Source: Methylobacterium longum
GTDB taxonomy: Bacteria; Pseudomonadota; Alphaproteobacteria; Rhizobiales; Beijerinckiaceae
Length of the DNA: 64,000 nucleotides
NCBI RefSeq assembly: GCF_022179385.1
Contig: NZ_BPQS01000022.1
Coordinates: 1-64,000, forward strand
Reading direction: 5' to 3'
Shown here: positions 7,760 to 16,154 of the stretch, in pieces
Layout: every line of letters starts with the position of its first letter
Numbering within the stretch: the first letter of the stretch is position 1
The notes under the pieces: generated by a model
The model's input: the letters and a program-made list of their open reading frames with translations, nothing else
What the model was told of the DNA's origin: nothing
Database searches by the model: none
Program-made: the position numbers and the translations under genes

Positions 7760-8535
7760 CCGGACCGGACTTGGACGACGCTGCCCAGCCCCGCACTTCC
7801 GCCCGGGGGCGACGCGCCCACAAGCCACGTCCGCCGCTGGGCGCGCTGGAGGAGCGGATCGGGCACCGGTTCGACGATCAGGATTTGCTGACCCGCGCGC
7901 TGACCCATACCAGCAAGGCCAGCGGCCGGGGGGGCAGCTACCAGCGCCTCGAATTTCTCGGCGACCGCGTTCTCGGCCTGGCGGTGGCGGACCGGCTCTA
8001 CGGCGCATTTCCGGACGCCGACGAGGGTGATCTCTCCCGACGGCTCGCCGCACTGGTCCGGCGCGAGACCTGCGCGGTCGTGGCCGCCGCCTGGGAGGTC
8101 GGGCCGCACCTCATCCTCGGTCAGGGCGAGGTGATGGGCGGCGGCCGGCGCAACCAGACGATCCTGGCCGACGTCTGCGAGGCGATCCTGGGCGCCATCT
8201 ACCTCGATGCCGGTTTCGATGCCGCGCGGGCGGTGGTCGAGGCGCATTTCCGGCCGGGCGAGCCGAACGCGGCACCGCGGGGCCGCGACGCCAAGTCCGC
8301 CCTTCAGGAATGGGCTATGGGCCGCAGCTTGCCGATCCCTACCTATGAGGTGGTGGAGCGCACCGGTCCCGACCACGCGCCCCGGTTCCGGATCGCCGTG
8401 CTGGTGGAGGGGCTCGAGCCCGGCCACGGGGACGGCACGTCGAAGCGAATTGCCGAACAGGCCGCCGCCCAGGCGCTGTTGGAGCGGGAGGGCATTGGGG
8501 CCTCGCCGGAGGTGGGGTCCACGGAGACAGCATGA
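7756..8535 (+). CDS. rnc: Ribonuclease III
   Basis: Endonuclease for double-stranded RNA; processes rRNA precursors. The catalytic domain has YQRLEFLGDRVLGLAVADRLY (signature) and DVCEAILGAIYLDAGF. A C-terminal double-stranded RNA-binding domain starts near DAKSALQEWAMG and ends KRIAEQAAAQALLE. The start is uncertain: TTG 7756 overlaps the lepB stop (TTGA), TTG 7771 is next, and GTG 7696 lies inside lepB. None has a clear Shine-Dalgarno, so translational coupling to lepB is likely. The stop overlaps era (ATGA). Confidence 0.92.
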   Translation: MTGPDLDDAAQPRTSARGRRAHKPRPPLGALEERIGHRFDDQDLLTRALTHTSKASGRGGSYQRLEFLGDRVLGLAVADRLYGAFPDADEGDLSRRLAALVRRETCAVVAAAWEVGPHLILGQGEVMGGGRRNQTILADVCEAILGAIYLDAGFDAARAVVEAHFRPGEPNAAPRGRDAKSALQEWAMGRSLPIPTYEVVERTGPDHAPRFRIAVLVEGLEPGHGDGTSKRIAEQAAAQALLEREGIGASPEVGSTETA

Positions 8536-9536
8536 ACGCGCACGAGCAGGACGAGCAGGACGGGCACGAGCAGGACGGCCCCGACGATGCGCTGACCTCC
8601 GAGGCGGCGCGCGACCCATCGGCGCTTCCGGGCACGCCCGCCGACGCCAGGGCGGGCTTCGTCGCGCTGATCGGCGTGCCGAACGCCGGCAAGTCGACCC
8701 TCCTGAACAGCCTCGTGGGCACGAAGGTCTCGATCGTCTCCCGCAAGGTTCAGACGACCCGGGCGCTGGTGCGGGGAATCCTCATCGAGGGCTCGGCCCA
8801 GGTGATCCTGGTCGACACGCCCGGCATCTTTGCGCCCAAGCGCCGCCTCGACCGGGCGATGGTGCACTCCGCCTGGAGCGGCGCCGCCGACGCCGACGCG
8901 GTCTGCCTGCTGGTGGATGCGCGCAAGGGCATCGATCAGGAGGTAGAGGCGGTCCTCGGGCGGCTCGGCGAGGTGAAGCGCGAGAAGATGCTGATCCTCA
9001 ACAAGATCGATCTGATCCCACGGGAGCGGCTGCTCGATCTCGCCGCCAAGCTCAACGCCGTCTCGCCCTTCGCCGAGACCTTCATGATCTCGGCTCTGAA
9101 GGGCGATGGCGTGGCGGACCTGCGGCGGGCTCTCGCGGCCCGGATGCCGCCGGGACCCTGGCTCTACCCGGAGGATCAGGTCTCGGACGCGCCCCTGCGC
9201 ATGCTGGCGGCCGAGATCACCCGCGAGAAGATCTACGACCGGCTGCACGAGGAACTGCCCTACCGCTCCACGGTGGAGACCGACCAGTGGCAGATCCGGC
9301 CCGACGGGTCGGTGCGGATCGAGCAGACGATCTTCGTCGAGCGGGAGAGCCAGCGCTCGATCGTCCTCGGCAAGGGCGGCCAGACCATCAAGGCGATCGG
9401 GCAGGCGGCCCGGGTCGAGATCGCCGAGGCGGCCGACGCCAGGGTCCACCTGTTCCTGCACGTGAAAGTGCGGGAGAACTGGGCCGACGATCCGGCCCGC
9501 TACCGCGAGATGGGCCTGGAATTTCCCCGCGGCTGA
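8532..9536 (+). CDS. era: GTPase Era
   Basis: Ras-like GTPase needed for 30S maturation; binds the 3' end of 16S rRNA. The G1 box is GVPNAGKST, G3 is DTPGI and G4 is NKID. The C-terminal KH domain includes QRSIVLGKGGQTIKAIG. The 334-residue protein is about 33 residues longer than E. coli Era. The extra part is an acidic N-terminal stretch built on repeated HEQD/EQDG units. It starts by 4-base overlap with rnc. Confidence 0.96.
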   Translation: MNAHEQDEQDGHEQDGPDDALTSEAARDPSALPGTPADARAGFVALIGVPNAGKSTLLNSLVGTKVSIVSRKVQTTRALVRGILIEGSAQVILVDTPGIFAPKRRLDRAMVHSAWSGAADADAVCLLVDARKGIDQEVEAVLGRLGEVKREKMLILNKIDLIPRERLLDLAAKLNAVSPFAETFMISALKGDGVADLRRALAARMPPGPWLYPEDQVSDAPLRMLAAEITREKIYDRLHEELPYRSTVETDQWQIRPDGSVRIEQTIFVERESQRSIVLGKGGQTIKAIGQAARVEIAEAADARVHLFLHVKVRENWADDPARYREMGLEFPRG

Positions 9537-9687
9537 CTTGGCGGCCCGCGCCCGGAAGGCTGGGCATCCCGGTGCGTTTCGGTATAAGGCGCGGCGTTCC
9601 CCCGGATGAACCGAGTCGGGCGCGGGTCTGCCCCGCTCCGCCGCGGATTCGCGTTCCGGAATCGGCCCTCCAGATCCCGAACCCTTC

Positions 9688-10593
9688 ATGCGACATGCCG
9701 TCTACGGCTTGCCGCCGATGGACCTCGCCGAGGTTCCCGGCGATGCCGTCCAGTACTCTCCCCTGATCCCCGGCGCGGCCCGGTTGGAGGATTTGTCCGA
9801 GAACAGCCTCGACGCCGCCACCGTGCTGGCGCCGCCCGGCACGATCGAGCGGCGCTACGTGCTCGCCCAGGTCCTGCGTGCCCTTGGGCCGGGCGGGCGC
9901 ATGGTCGCCCTGGCGCCGAAGGACCGGGGCGGCACCCGCTTGGCCAAGGAACTGGCGACTTTCGGCTGCGTGGCCGCCGATCAGCCGCGCCGGCATCACC
10001 GGATCTGCACGACCGAGCGCCCGCAGGATCCCGCCGGCCTCGCCGAGGCGATCGACGAGGGCGGTCCGCGCCACGTGGACAACCTCGCCCTGTGCACCCA
10101 ACCCGGTATCTTCTCCTGGGACCGGCTGGATCCCGGCACGGCGCTTCTCCTGGCAAATCTGCCGGTCTTGAAGGGCCGGGGTGCCGATTTCGGTTGCGGC
10201 CTGGGCATCCTGTCCAGGGCGGTGCTCGCGTCCGACGCGGTGACTGCGGTGACGCTGGTGGAGATCGACCGACGGGCCGTCGAGATGGCGCGCCGCAACG
10301 TCGCCGACCCGCGCGCGACGATCCACTGGGCGGATGTGCGCGCGCCCGACGTGGTGCCAGATCTTCTCGATTTCGTCGTCACCAATCCACCCTTCCACGA
10401 GGGCGGTGCCGAGGACCCGTCCCTCGGGCGAGCGTTCATCGCGCGGGCTCGCGAGGTGCTGCGGCCGGGCGGCACGCTCTGGATGGTGGCCAACGCGCAC
10501 CTGCCCTACGAGGCCGCTCTGCGCGAGGTGTTCCGGGCCGTCACCGTCGCCGTGCAGGCGAACGGCTACCGCGTCTACGAGGCGCGCCGGTGA
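9688..10593 (+). CDS. RsmC-like class I methyltransferase (16S rRNA m2G type)
   Basis: A 301-residue SAM-dependent methyltransferase. The C-terminal half has ADFGCGLGILSRAVL (SAM-binding motif I), TLVEIDRRAVEMARRN (motif II), and VTNPPFHEGG, the NPPF motif of N2-guanine and N6-adenine methyltransferases. The pairing LRPGGTLWMVANAHLPYE is typical of RsmC/RlmG, which methylate guanine N2 in rRNA. The N-terminal half resembles the degenerate duplicated methyltransferase domain of RsmC. The exact target base is not determined. It overlaps the next gene by 4 bases (GTGA). Confidence 0.85.
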   Translation: MRHAVYGLPPMDLAEVPGDAVQYSPLIPGAARLEDLSENSLDAATVLAPPGTIERRYVLAQVLRALGPGGRMVALAPKDRGGTRLAKELATFGCVAADQPRRHHRICTTERPQDPAGLAEAIDEGGPRHVDNLALCTQPGIFSWDRLDPGTALLLANLPVLKGRGADFGCGLGILSRAVLASDAVTAVTLVEIDRRAVEMARRNVADPRATIHWADVRAPDVVPDLLDFVVTNPPFHEGGAEDPSLGRAFIARAREVLRPGGTLWMVANAHLPYEAALREVFRAVTVAVQANGYRVYEARR

Positions 10594-11330
10594 GCGCGGC
10601 AAAATCGGTCCGGCTCGACAAGCTGCTGGCCAATCTCGGCTACGGCTCGCGGCGCGAGATCCAGGGCCTCGCCCGGTCCGGCGCGATCCGCCTCGACGGC
10701 GCGGAATGGCCGGAGGCCGGCGATCGGATCCCCCTCGATCCGGATCTGCCGCAGCGACTGACGATCGACGGGGTGCCCCTCGATCCGCTGCCTGGCCTCT
10801 GCCTCATGCTTCACAAGCCTCTGGGCGTGACCTGCTCGCACAAGGAGGCGGGTCCGCTGGTCTACGGGCTTCTGCCCGAGCGCTGGCGCCGCCGCGACCC
10901 GCCGCTCTCGACGGTCGGGCGGCTCGACAAGGACACGTCGGGCCTGCTGCTCCTCACCGATGACGGCGCGCTCCTGCACCGGATCATCAGCCCGAAGGCC
11001 AGCGTGGCGAAGCGCTACCGCGTGACTCTCGACCGACCGCTGAGCGGCCGGGAGGCCGGGGTCTTCGCCTCGGGGACGCTGATGCTGGAGGGCGAGGAGC
11101 GCCCGCTGCTGCCGGTGGGTCTCGATGTCGAGGATGAAACGCACTGCGCGGTGACGCTGACCGAGGGCCGCTACCATCAGGTTCGCCGGATGTTCGCCGC
11201 CGTGGGCAACCACGTCACGGCCCTGCATCGGGACCGGGTCGGCGGTCTCGCCCTGCCGACGGATCTGGCGGCGGGGGGCTATCGCGTCATGACCGCCGCC
11301 GATGTGGCGGCGGTGTTCGCGGGATTGTGA
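10590..11330 (+). CDS. Pseudouridine synthase, RsuA/RluB/E/F family
   Basis: Isomerises uridine to pseudouridine in rRNA. The 246-residue protein begins with an S4-like RNA-binding domain (VRLDKLLANLGYGSRREIQGLARSG). The catalytic domain contains STVGRLDKDTSGLLLLTDDG, in which the Asp after RL is the catalytic nucleophile, and EGRYHQVRRMFAAVGNHV. Length and domain order fit RsuA (16S U516). GTG 10590 is coupled to the upstream methyltransferase, suggesting a two-gene rRNA modification operon. Confidence 0.88.
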   Translation: MSAAKSVRLDKLLANLGYGSRREIQGLARSGAIRLDGAEWPEAGDRIPLDPDLPQRLTIDGVPLDPLPGLCLMLHKPLGVTCSHKEAGPLVYGLLPERWRRRDPPLSTVGRLDKDTSGLLLLTDDGALLHRIISPKASVAKRYRVTLDRPLSGREAGVFASGTLMLEGEERPLLPVGLDVEDETHCAVTLTEGRYHQVRRMFAAVGNHVTALHRDRVGGLALPTDLAAGGYRVMTAADVAAVFAGL

Positions 11331-11751
11331 CGCGTCCGGGTGAGCACCGGGCGAGAGCGCCGGGCGCGCCGCCCCGGCCTTGGCTTCGCTAAGACCTCCG
11401 CTCGGTGCGGTAAGAGCTCTCCGTTCCACTGGAGGGGTCTAGACGCGTCCCGGAGCGTCGACCGCGACGGTCACGGCGTCCACCATCGCGACCGCCGGCG
11501 CCGCGCTGCGCGCCGTGAAACCTCTCCGCGGTGGTGAATGGAGGCGGCATCGCGACGGCTCTCCTGCTAGACCCGGTTCGCATTCCGCGGACGCTGCAGG
11601 TGCCCGGCAAGGGACGGGGACGCGGCGCTCCCGCTTCCCTTCCGGGACAGCCGAACCGCACTGGACGGCGATCGGAGGCCCGGCACTGGACCCGTCGCGA
11701 CCGGACCCCGGCCCGTCATGGCGGGTGCGGAACGCGGCACCGCTCCGCGCC
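11331..11751. other. Non-coding stretch before the rpsB promoter
   Basis: About 420 bases with no gene that can be supported. Open frames on either strand here are Arg/Gly/Pro-rich shadows. No tRNA-like cloverleaf was recognised. Confidence 0.4.
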
Positions 11752-11780
11752 TTGCCTTCGCACCCGCCCTCTGCTAAGCG
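11752..11780 (+). promoter_or_regulatory. Candidate rpsB promoter
   Basis: TTGCCT (11752-11757) and TAAGCG (11775-11780) are separated by 17 bases, about 120 bases before the rpsB ATG. Confidence 0.4.
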
Positions 11781-11805
11781 CCCGCCTATCCCACACGCGG
11801 AGCCG

Positions 11806-11825
11806 GCCTCATGCCTGAATGAGGC
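11806..11825 (+). promoter_or_regulatory. Hairpin in the rpsB leader
   Basis: Perfect 7-base arms GCCTCAT (11806-11812) and ATGAGGC (11819-11825) around a 6-base loop, in the predicted 5' leader of rpsB-tsf. S2 represses its own leader in enteric bacteria. A similar role here is inference from position only. Confidence 0.35.
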
Positions 11826-11898
11826 GTTTCCGGTGGTCGTCCGAGATTTCGGCCGGCTGCATCCCTCCGCGGCGGATCCAACCGGAGAGTACAAAGAC

Positions 11899-12966
11899 AT
11901 GGCCGTCGACTTTTCTATGCGTCAGCTCCTCGAGGCGGGCGCCCATTTCGGTCACCAGTCCCACCGCTGGAACCCGAAGATGCAGCCGTACATCTTCGGC
12001 ACGCGCAACAACATCCACATCATCGACCTCGCCCAGACCGTCCCGGCGCTGCACACGGCGCTGCAGGCGGTGAGCGACACCGTCGCCAAGGGCGGCCGCG
12101 TGCTGTTCGTCGGCACCAAGCGCCAGGCGGCCGACACGATCGCCGAGGCGGCCAAGCGCTCGGCCCAGTACTACGTCAACTCCCGCTGGCTGGGCGGCAT
12201 GCTCACCAACTGGAAGACCATCTCGGGCTCGATCTCGCGCCTGCGGAAGGTCACCGAGACCCTGGAGACCGGCGGTCCGGGCCTCACCAAGAAGGAGCGC
12301 CTGATGCTCTCCCGTGAGAAGGAGAAGCTCGAGAAGGCGCTGGGCGGCATCAAGGATATGGGCGGCGTGCCCGACCTGCTGTTCGTGATCGACACCAACA
12401 AGGAGCAACTGGCGATCAAGGAGGCGAACCGCCTCGGGATCCCGGTGGCCGCGATCGTCGACACCAACTGCAATCCGGACGGCATCACCCACATCGTCCC
12501 CGCCAACGACGACGCGGGCCGGGCCATCGCGCTGTACTGCGACCTGATCGCCAAGGCCGCCATCGACGGCATCTCGCGTGCCCAGGGCTCGTCGGGCATG
12601 GACCTCGGCGCCTCCGAGGAGCCGATGGCTGAGGAGCTGCCGGCGAACGACGACGCGGCCGTCTCGGTCGAGTCCGACGCCCTCGATCCGGCCGACGTGG
12701 CGATGCTCGCCGAGTCGACCGAGCATTTCGAGCTGCTCGCCGCCCCGCGCGGCGCGCCGGACGACCTGACCAAGCTCAACGGCGCCGGCCCGCAGATCGT
12801 GCAGAAGCTCAACGATGCCGGCATCTATCACTACTGGCAGCTCGCCGCGATGACCGCCGAGGACGTCGCCAAGGTCGATGCCGACCTGAAGCTCAACGGC
12901 CGCATCGACCGTGATTCGTGGGTCTCGCAGGCCCGCGGCTTCGTCGAGGCCGCTGCCGCGGCCTGA
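11899..12966 (+). CDS. rpsB: 30S ribosomal protein uS2 with C-terminal helix-hairpin-helix extension
   Basis: Residues 1-235 are canonical S2: MRQLLEAGAHFGHQSHRWNPKM, FVGTKRQAADTI, NSRWLGGMLTNW, PDLLFVIDTNKEQLAIKEA. The protein is 355 residues long, about 110 more than E. coli S2. The extension has an acidic linker (about 240-295), then a helix-hairpin-helix-like domain with DLTKLNGAGPQIVQKLNDAG and IYHYWQLAAMTAEDVAKVDADL. Similar tails occur on several Rhizobiales proteins. ATG 11899 follows CGGAGAG. It is first of the rpsB-tsf pair. Confidence 0.95.
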   Translation: MAVDFSMRQLLEAGAHFGHQSHRWNPKMQPYIFGTRNNIHIIDLAQTVPALHTALQAVSDTVAKGGRVLFVGTKRQAADTIAEAAKRSAQYYVNSRWLGGMLTNWKTISGSISRLRKVTETLETGGPGLTKKERLMLSREKEKLEKALGGIKDMGGVPDLLFVIDTNKEQLAIKEANRLGIPVAAIVDTNCNPDGITHIVPANDDAGRAIALYCDLIAKAAIDGISRAQGSSGMDLGASEEPMAEELPANDDAAVSVESDALDPADVAMLAESTEHFELLAAPRGAPDDLTKLNGAGPQIVQKLNDAGIYHYWQLAAMTAEDVAKVDADLKLNGRIDRDSWVSQARGFVEAAAAA

Positions 12967-13085
12967 TCCATCGGGGATGTCGCGGCGGCCCCGTCATCGG
13001 GCTGTCGCGGTTCCAGCCATACCGGGCCCGGCCGCTCACCCGCGCGCCGGGCCTCTCTCATCCAGACCGTACGAAAGGGACCGCC

Positions 13086-14012
13086 ATGGCCAACATCACC
13101 GCCGCGATGGTGAAGGAGCTCCGGGAGAAGACCGGCGCCGGCATGATGGACTGCAAGGGCGCGCTCAACGAGACGCAGGGCGACATCGAGGCCGCCGTCG
13201 ACTGGCTGCGCAAGAAGGGTCTCGCCAAGGCGGCCAAGAAGGCCGGCCGCGTCGCGGCCGAGGGCCTGGTCGCGGTCGAGTCGGCCGGTCATCACGCCGC
13301 GGTCGTCGAGGTGAACTCCGAGACCGACTTCGTCGCCCGCAACGACGCATTCCAGGCCTTCGCCCGCGAGGCCGCCAAGATCGCGCTCAACACCGACGGC
13401 ACTCTGGAAGGTCTCCAGGCCGCCCACTTCCCGGGCGCCACCGAGACCGTCTCGGAGAAGCTACAGGCTCTGATCGCCACCATCGGCGAGAACATGAACC
13501 TGCGCCGCGTCGCCAAGCTCCAGGTGAAGAAGGGCGTGATCGCCTCTTACGTGCATAGCCAGATCTCCGAGGGTCTCGGCAAGATCGGCGTGCTCGTCGC
13601 GCTCGAGTCCGAGGGCGATGTCGACGCGCTCTCAACGCTCGGTCGCCAGATCGCCATGCACGTCGCGGCGACCAACCCGGTGGCGCTCGATGCCTCGGGC
13701 GTGGACACCGCCACGGTGGAGCGCGAGTCCAACATCCTGCGCGAGAAGAACGCCGGCAAGCCGGACTACGTCCTCGCGAAGATCATCGAGAGCGGCCTGA
13801 AGAGCTACTACAAGGAGGTCACACTCCTGGAGCAGCCCTTCGTGCACGATGGCTCGAAGACGGTCAGCCAGGTCCTTAAGGAGGCCGGCTCCAAGGTCGG
13901 CGGCCCGGTCGCCCTGACGGGCTTCGTCCGCTACGCGCTGGGCGAGGGCATCGAGAAGGAAGAGGGGCCTGACTTCGCCACCGAGGTTGCCCAGCAGGCC
14001 GGCCGCGCCTGA
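13086..14012 (+). CDS. tsf: Translation elongation factor Ts
   Basis: Exchanges GDP for GTP on EF-Tu. The 308-residue product has the N-terminal UBA-like domain VKELREKTGAGMMDCKGALNE and DIEAAVDWLRKKG. The core has VEVNSETDFVARND, the EF-Tu contact motif. It lies 119 bases after rpsB, as is usual, and ends at a strong intrinsic terminator. Confidence 0.97.
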   Translation: MANITAAMVKELREKTGAGMMDCKGALNETQGDIEAAVDWLRKKGLAKAAKKAGRVAAEGLVAVESAGHHAAVVEVNSETDFVARNDAFQAFAREAAKIALNTDGTLEGLQAAHFPGATETVSEKLQALIATIGENMNLRRVAKLQVKKGVIASYVHSQISEGLGKIGVLVALESEGDVDALSTLGRQIAMHVAATNPVALDASGVDTATVERESNILREKNAGKPDYVLAKIIESGLKSYYKEVTLLEQPFVHDGSKTVSQVLKEAGSKVGGPVALTGFVRYALGEGIEKEEGPDFATEVAQQAGRA

Positions 14013-14051
14013 CGGAGGACGCCCGGCCGCGGCCGGGCCCTGACGCTATCG

Positions 14052-14089
14052 ACCCCGTCCGGCGCTCCCCGGGCGGGGTTTCTCGTTTT
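14052..14089 (+). terminator. Intrinsic terminator of rpsB-tsf
   Basis: An 11-base-pair stem with one T-G wobble: ACCCCGTCCGG (14052-14062) with CCGGGCGGGGT (14069-14079). It has a 6-base loop and is followed by TTCTCGTTTT. It starts 40 bases past the tsf stop. Confidence 0.8.
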
Positions 14090-14167
14090 CCGCCTCCCGG
14101 AGACGTTCCGCTCCGCATCGTGTTGCGGCGCACACGCCGTTTTGCGGCACTGCGCTACATCGTGTGT

Positions 14168-14266
14168 ATGCCTTTGAAACCCTTCTCCTACCTGATGATC
14201 GGCGTGTTCGCGTCCGGCCTCGTCATGACCGTCCTCGGTGCCGTGGGAGTCCTGACCGGCAGCTGA
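14168..14266 (+). CDS. Possible 32-residue single-span membrane protein
   Basis: ATG 14168 opens a 32-codon frame, MPLKPFSYLMIGVFASGLVM and on to a stop at 14266. One hydrophobic helix (about residues 7-28) follows a short Lys-containing N-terminus. No clear Shine-Dalgarno was seen. Support comes from a perfect 12-base inverted repeat starting 6 bases after the stop, which would serve as its terminator, and from its position between tsf and pyrH with terminators on both sides. The function is unknown, and it could be a chance frame. Confidence 0.4.
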   Translation: MPLKPFSYLMIGVFASGLVMTVLGAVGVLTGS

Positions 14267-14271
14267 AATCG

Positions 14272-14303
14272 GGCGCCGGCATGCCGTTGGTCATGCCGGC
14301 GCC
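14272..14303 (+). terminator. 12-base perfect inverted repeat
   Basis: GGCGCCGGCATG (14272-14283) and its exact complement (14292-14303) with an 8-base loop. It lies just after the small membrane ORF and before pyrH. There is no T-tract. Confidence 0.5.
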
Positions 14304-14439
14304 TCACCTGAGAGCGGATCGCCCGCTCATCGGTGCATTCGGGGGGCGCGTTGTCGCGCCTCAGCCGACGGGATCGATTCGAACCCCTCGACGCGGCTCC
14401 TGTCCCTGACGTAGAAGCCTCCCGCTTGCGCGGAGCGGG

Positions 14440-15180
14440 ATGGAGCCGGAAAGCCCGATGCCGGATACGACACCGTTTCGCCGAATTCTGCTGAAGCTGT
14501 CGGGCGAGGCTCTGGCCGCCCCGGACGGCTACTGGCTGCACCCGCCGACGCTGGCGGCTCTAGCCGAGGACATCGCCCGCACCATCGAGGCGGGGGCCGA
14601 GATCGCCATCGTGGTGGGCGGCGGCAACATGATCCGCGGCGCGCGGATCTCGGCGGCCGGCTGGATCGACCGGGCCACCGGAGATTCGCTCGGCATGATG
14701 GCCACCGTGATGAACTCCCTGGCCATCGAAACGGCGCTCAACGCAGCGGGCGTCCAGGCCCGGACGATGTCGGCGGTGTCGATGCCGACGATCTGCGAGA
14801 CCTATGCCCGCCAGCCGGCCCTGCACCATCTCGACAAGGGCCAGGTCGTGGTCCTGGCCGGCGGCACCGGCAACCCGTTCTTCACGACCGATACCGCCGC
14901 GGTCCTCCGCGCCGCCGAGCTGCGCTGCGACGCGGTGCTGAAGGCGACGCAGGTCGACGGTGTCTACTCGGCCGATCCCAAGAAGGATCCGACCGCCACG
15001 CGCTACGATCGCATCACCCACGACGAGGCCATCGCCCGCGACCTCAAGGTGATGGACACCGCCGCTTTCGCCCTGGCCCGCGAGAGCCGGCTGTCGATCC
15101 TGGTCGGCTCCCTCCACCCCCCGAGCTCGATCGCCACGATCCTGTCGGGTGAGGCACCCTCGACCCTCGTGGCCCCCTGA
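14440..15180 (+). CDS. pyrH: UMP kinase
   Basis: Phosphorylates UMP to UDP; allosterically regulated amino-acid-kinase fold. Signatures are RRILLKLSGEAL, IAIVVGGGNMIRG, SVSMPTICETY and VVLAGGTGNPFFTTDTAAVLRA. The ATG at 14440 has GGAG upstream; ATG 14458 would remove six residues. The rpsB-tsf-pyrH-frr order is widely conserved. Confidence 0.96.
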   Translation: MEPESPMPDTTPFRRILLKLSGEALAAPDGYWLHPPTLAALAEDIARTIEAGAEIAIVVGGGNMIRGARISAAGWIDRATGDSLGMMATVMNSLAIETALNAAGVQARTMSAVSMPTICETYARQPALHHLDKGQVVVLAGGTGNPFFTTDTAAVLRAAELRCDAVLKATQVDGVYSADPKKDPTATRYDRITHDEAIARDLKVMDTAAFALARESRLSILVGSLHPPSSIATILSGEAPSTLVAP

Positions 15181-15571
15181 CGGGTCAACTCCACCCGCGC
15201 GGTGCGAGGCCATCCTCCCGAGCGGGCGGACGGCGTAATGGGGCAAGGTCCGATGACAGCTCTTGCACGGGCCACGATCTGAGGCGGGCTCAGGGATCCG
15301 GACGCCTGGTAGCGCGGAAGTCCGGGACAGGATTCCGAGGTTCTGGCGCGCTCCGGGTGCCTCGGACGAGGGCGGCTGGCACGGGGAGATCCGCCTGTTG
15401 GCGCCTGCGGCGAGGAGCCTAGGCGTCACACCCGCCCGTTCCACCGGTTGCACCCTGCCTGAGCTCCCGACGAGCGGAAGACGGTTTGCGGCCCCGAAAA
15501 AATTCGTCCATTGAGGCCGCGATTGCCCGCGCCGGGCTCAAGACGACGTCAGACGTGTCGGGACGACCATC
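15181..15571. other. Intergenic region pyrH-frr
   Basis: 391 bases without a supportable gene. This is unusually long for the normally tight pyrH-frr junction. No clear promoter or terminator was identified, and no remnant of another gene was recognised. Confidence 0.35.
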
Positions 15572-16135
15572 ATGGCCACACCGGAATTCGACCTCAACGA
15601 CATCAAGCGCCGCATGCAGGGCGCGGTGTCCTCGCTCTCGAAGGACCTCGGGTCGCTGCGCACCGGGCGCGCCACGCCCTCGCTGCTCGACCCGATCCAG
15701 GTCGATGCCTACGGCTCGATGATGCCGATGGCGCAGGTCGCCACCGTCAGCGTGCCGGAGCCCCGGCTCCTGTCCATCTCCGTCTGGGACCGCAGCATGG
15801 TCACGGCCGTCGAGAAGGCGATCCGCGAATCCGATCTGGGCCTCAACCCCCAGACCGAGGGCCAGACCATCCGCCTGCGCATCCCAGAGATGAACGAGCA
15901 GCGCCGCAAGGAGATGGTCAAGGTCGCCCACAAGTATACCGAGGAGGCCCGCGTCGCCGTCCGTCACGTCCGCCGGGACGGCCTCGACCACCTCAAGAAG
16001 CTCCTGAAGGACAGCGCTATCTCGGAGGACGACGAGAAGCGTCAGGCCACCGACGTGCAGAAGGCGACGGACCAGACCATCGCCGAGATCGACGGCGTGC
16101 TGGCCTCCAAGGAGAAGGAAATCATGCAGGTCTGA
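15572..16135 (+). CDS. frr: Ribosome recycling factor
   Basis: With EF-G, splits the post-termination ribosome. The 187-residue length is standard. Typical segments are LRTGRATPSLLDPIQVDAYGS, RLLSISVWDRSMV, AIRESDLGLNPQTEGQ and IRLRIPEMNEQRRKEMVK. The gene is followed after 19 bases by cdsA. The uppS gene that usually separates them is missing. Confidence 0.97.
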   Translation: MATPEFDLNDIKRRMQGAVSSLSKDLGSLRTGRATPSLLDPIQVDAYGSMMPMAQVATVSVPEPRLLSISVWDRSMVTAVEKAIRESDLGLNPQTEGQTIRLRIPEMNEQRRKEMVKVAHKYTEEARVAVRHVRRDGLDHLKKLLKDSAISEDDEKRQATDVQKATDQTIAEIDGVLASKEKEIMQV

Positions 16136-16154
16136 GGCACAGGCCGAGACCCGC

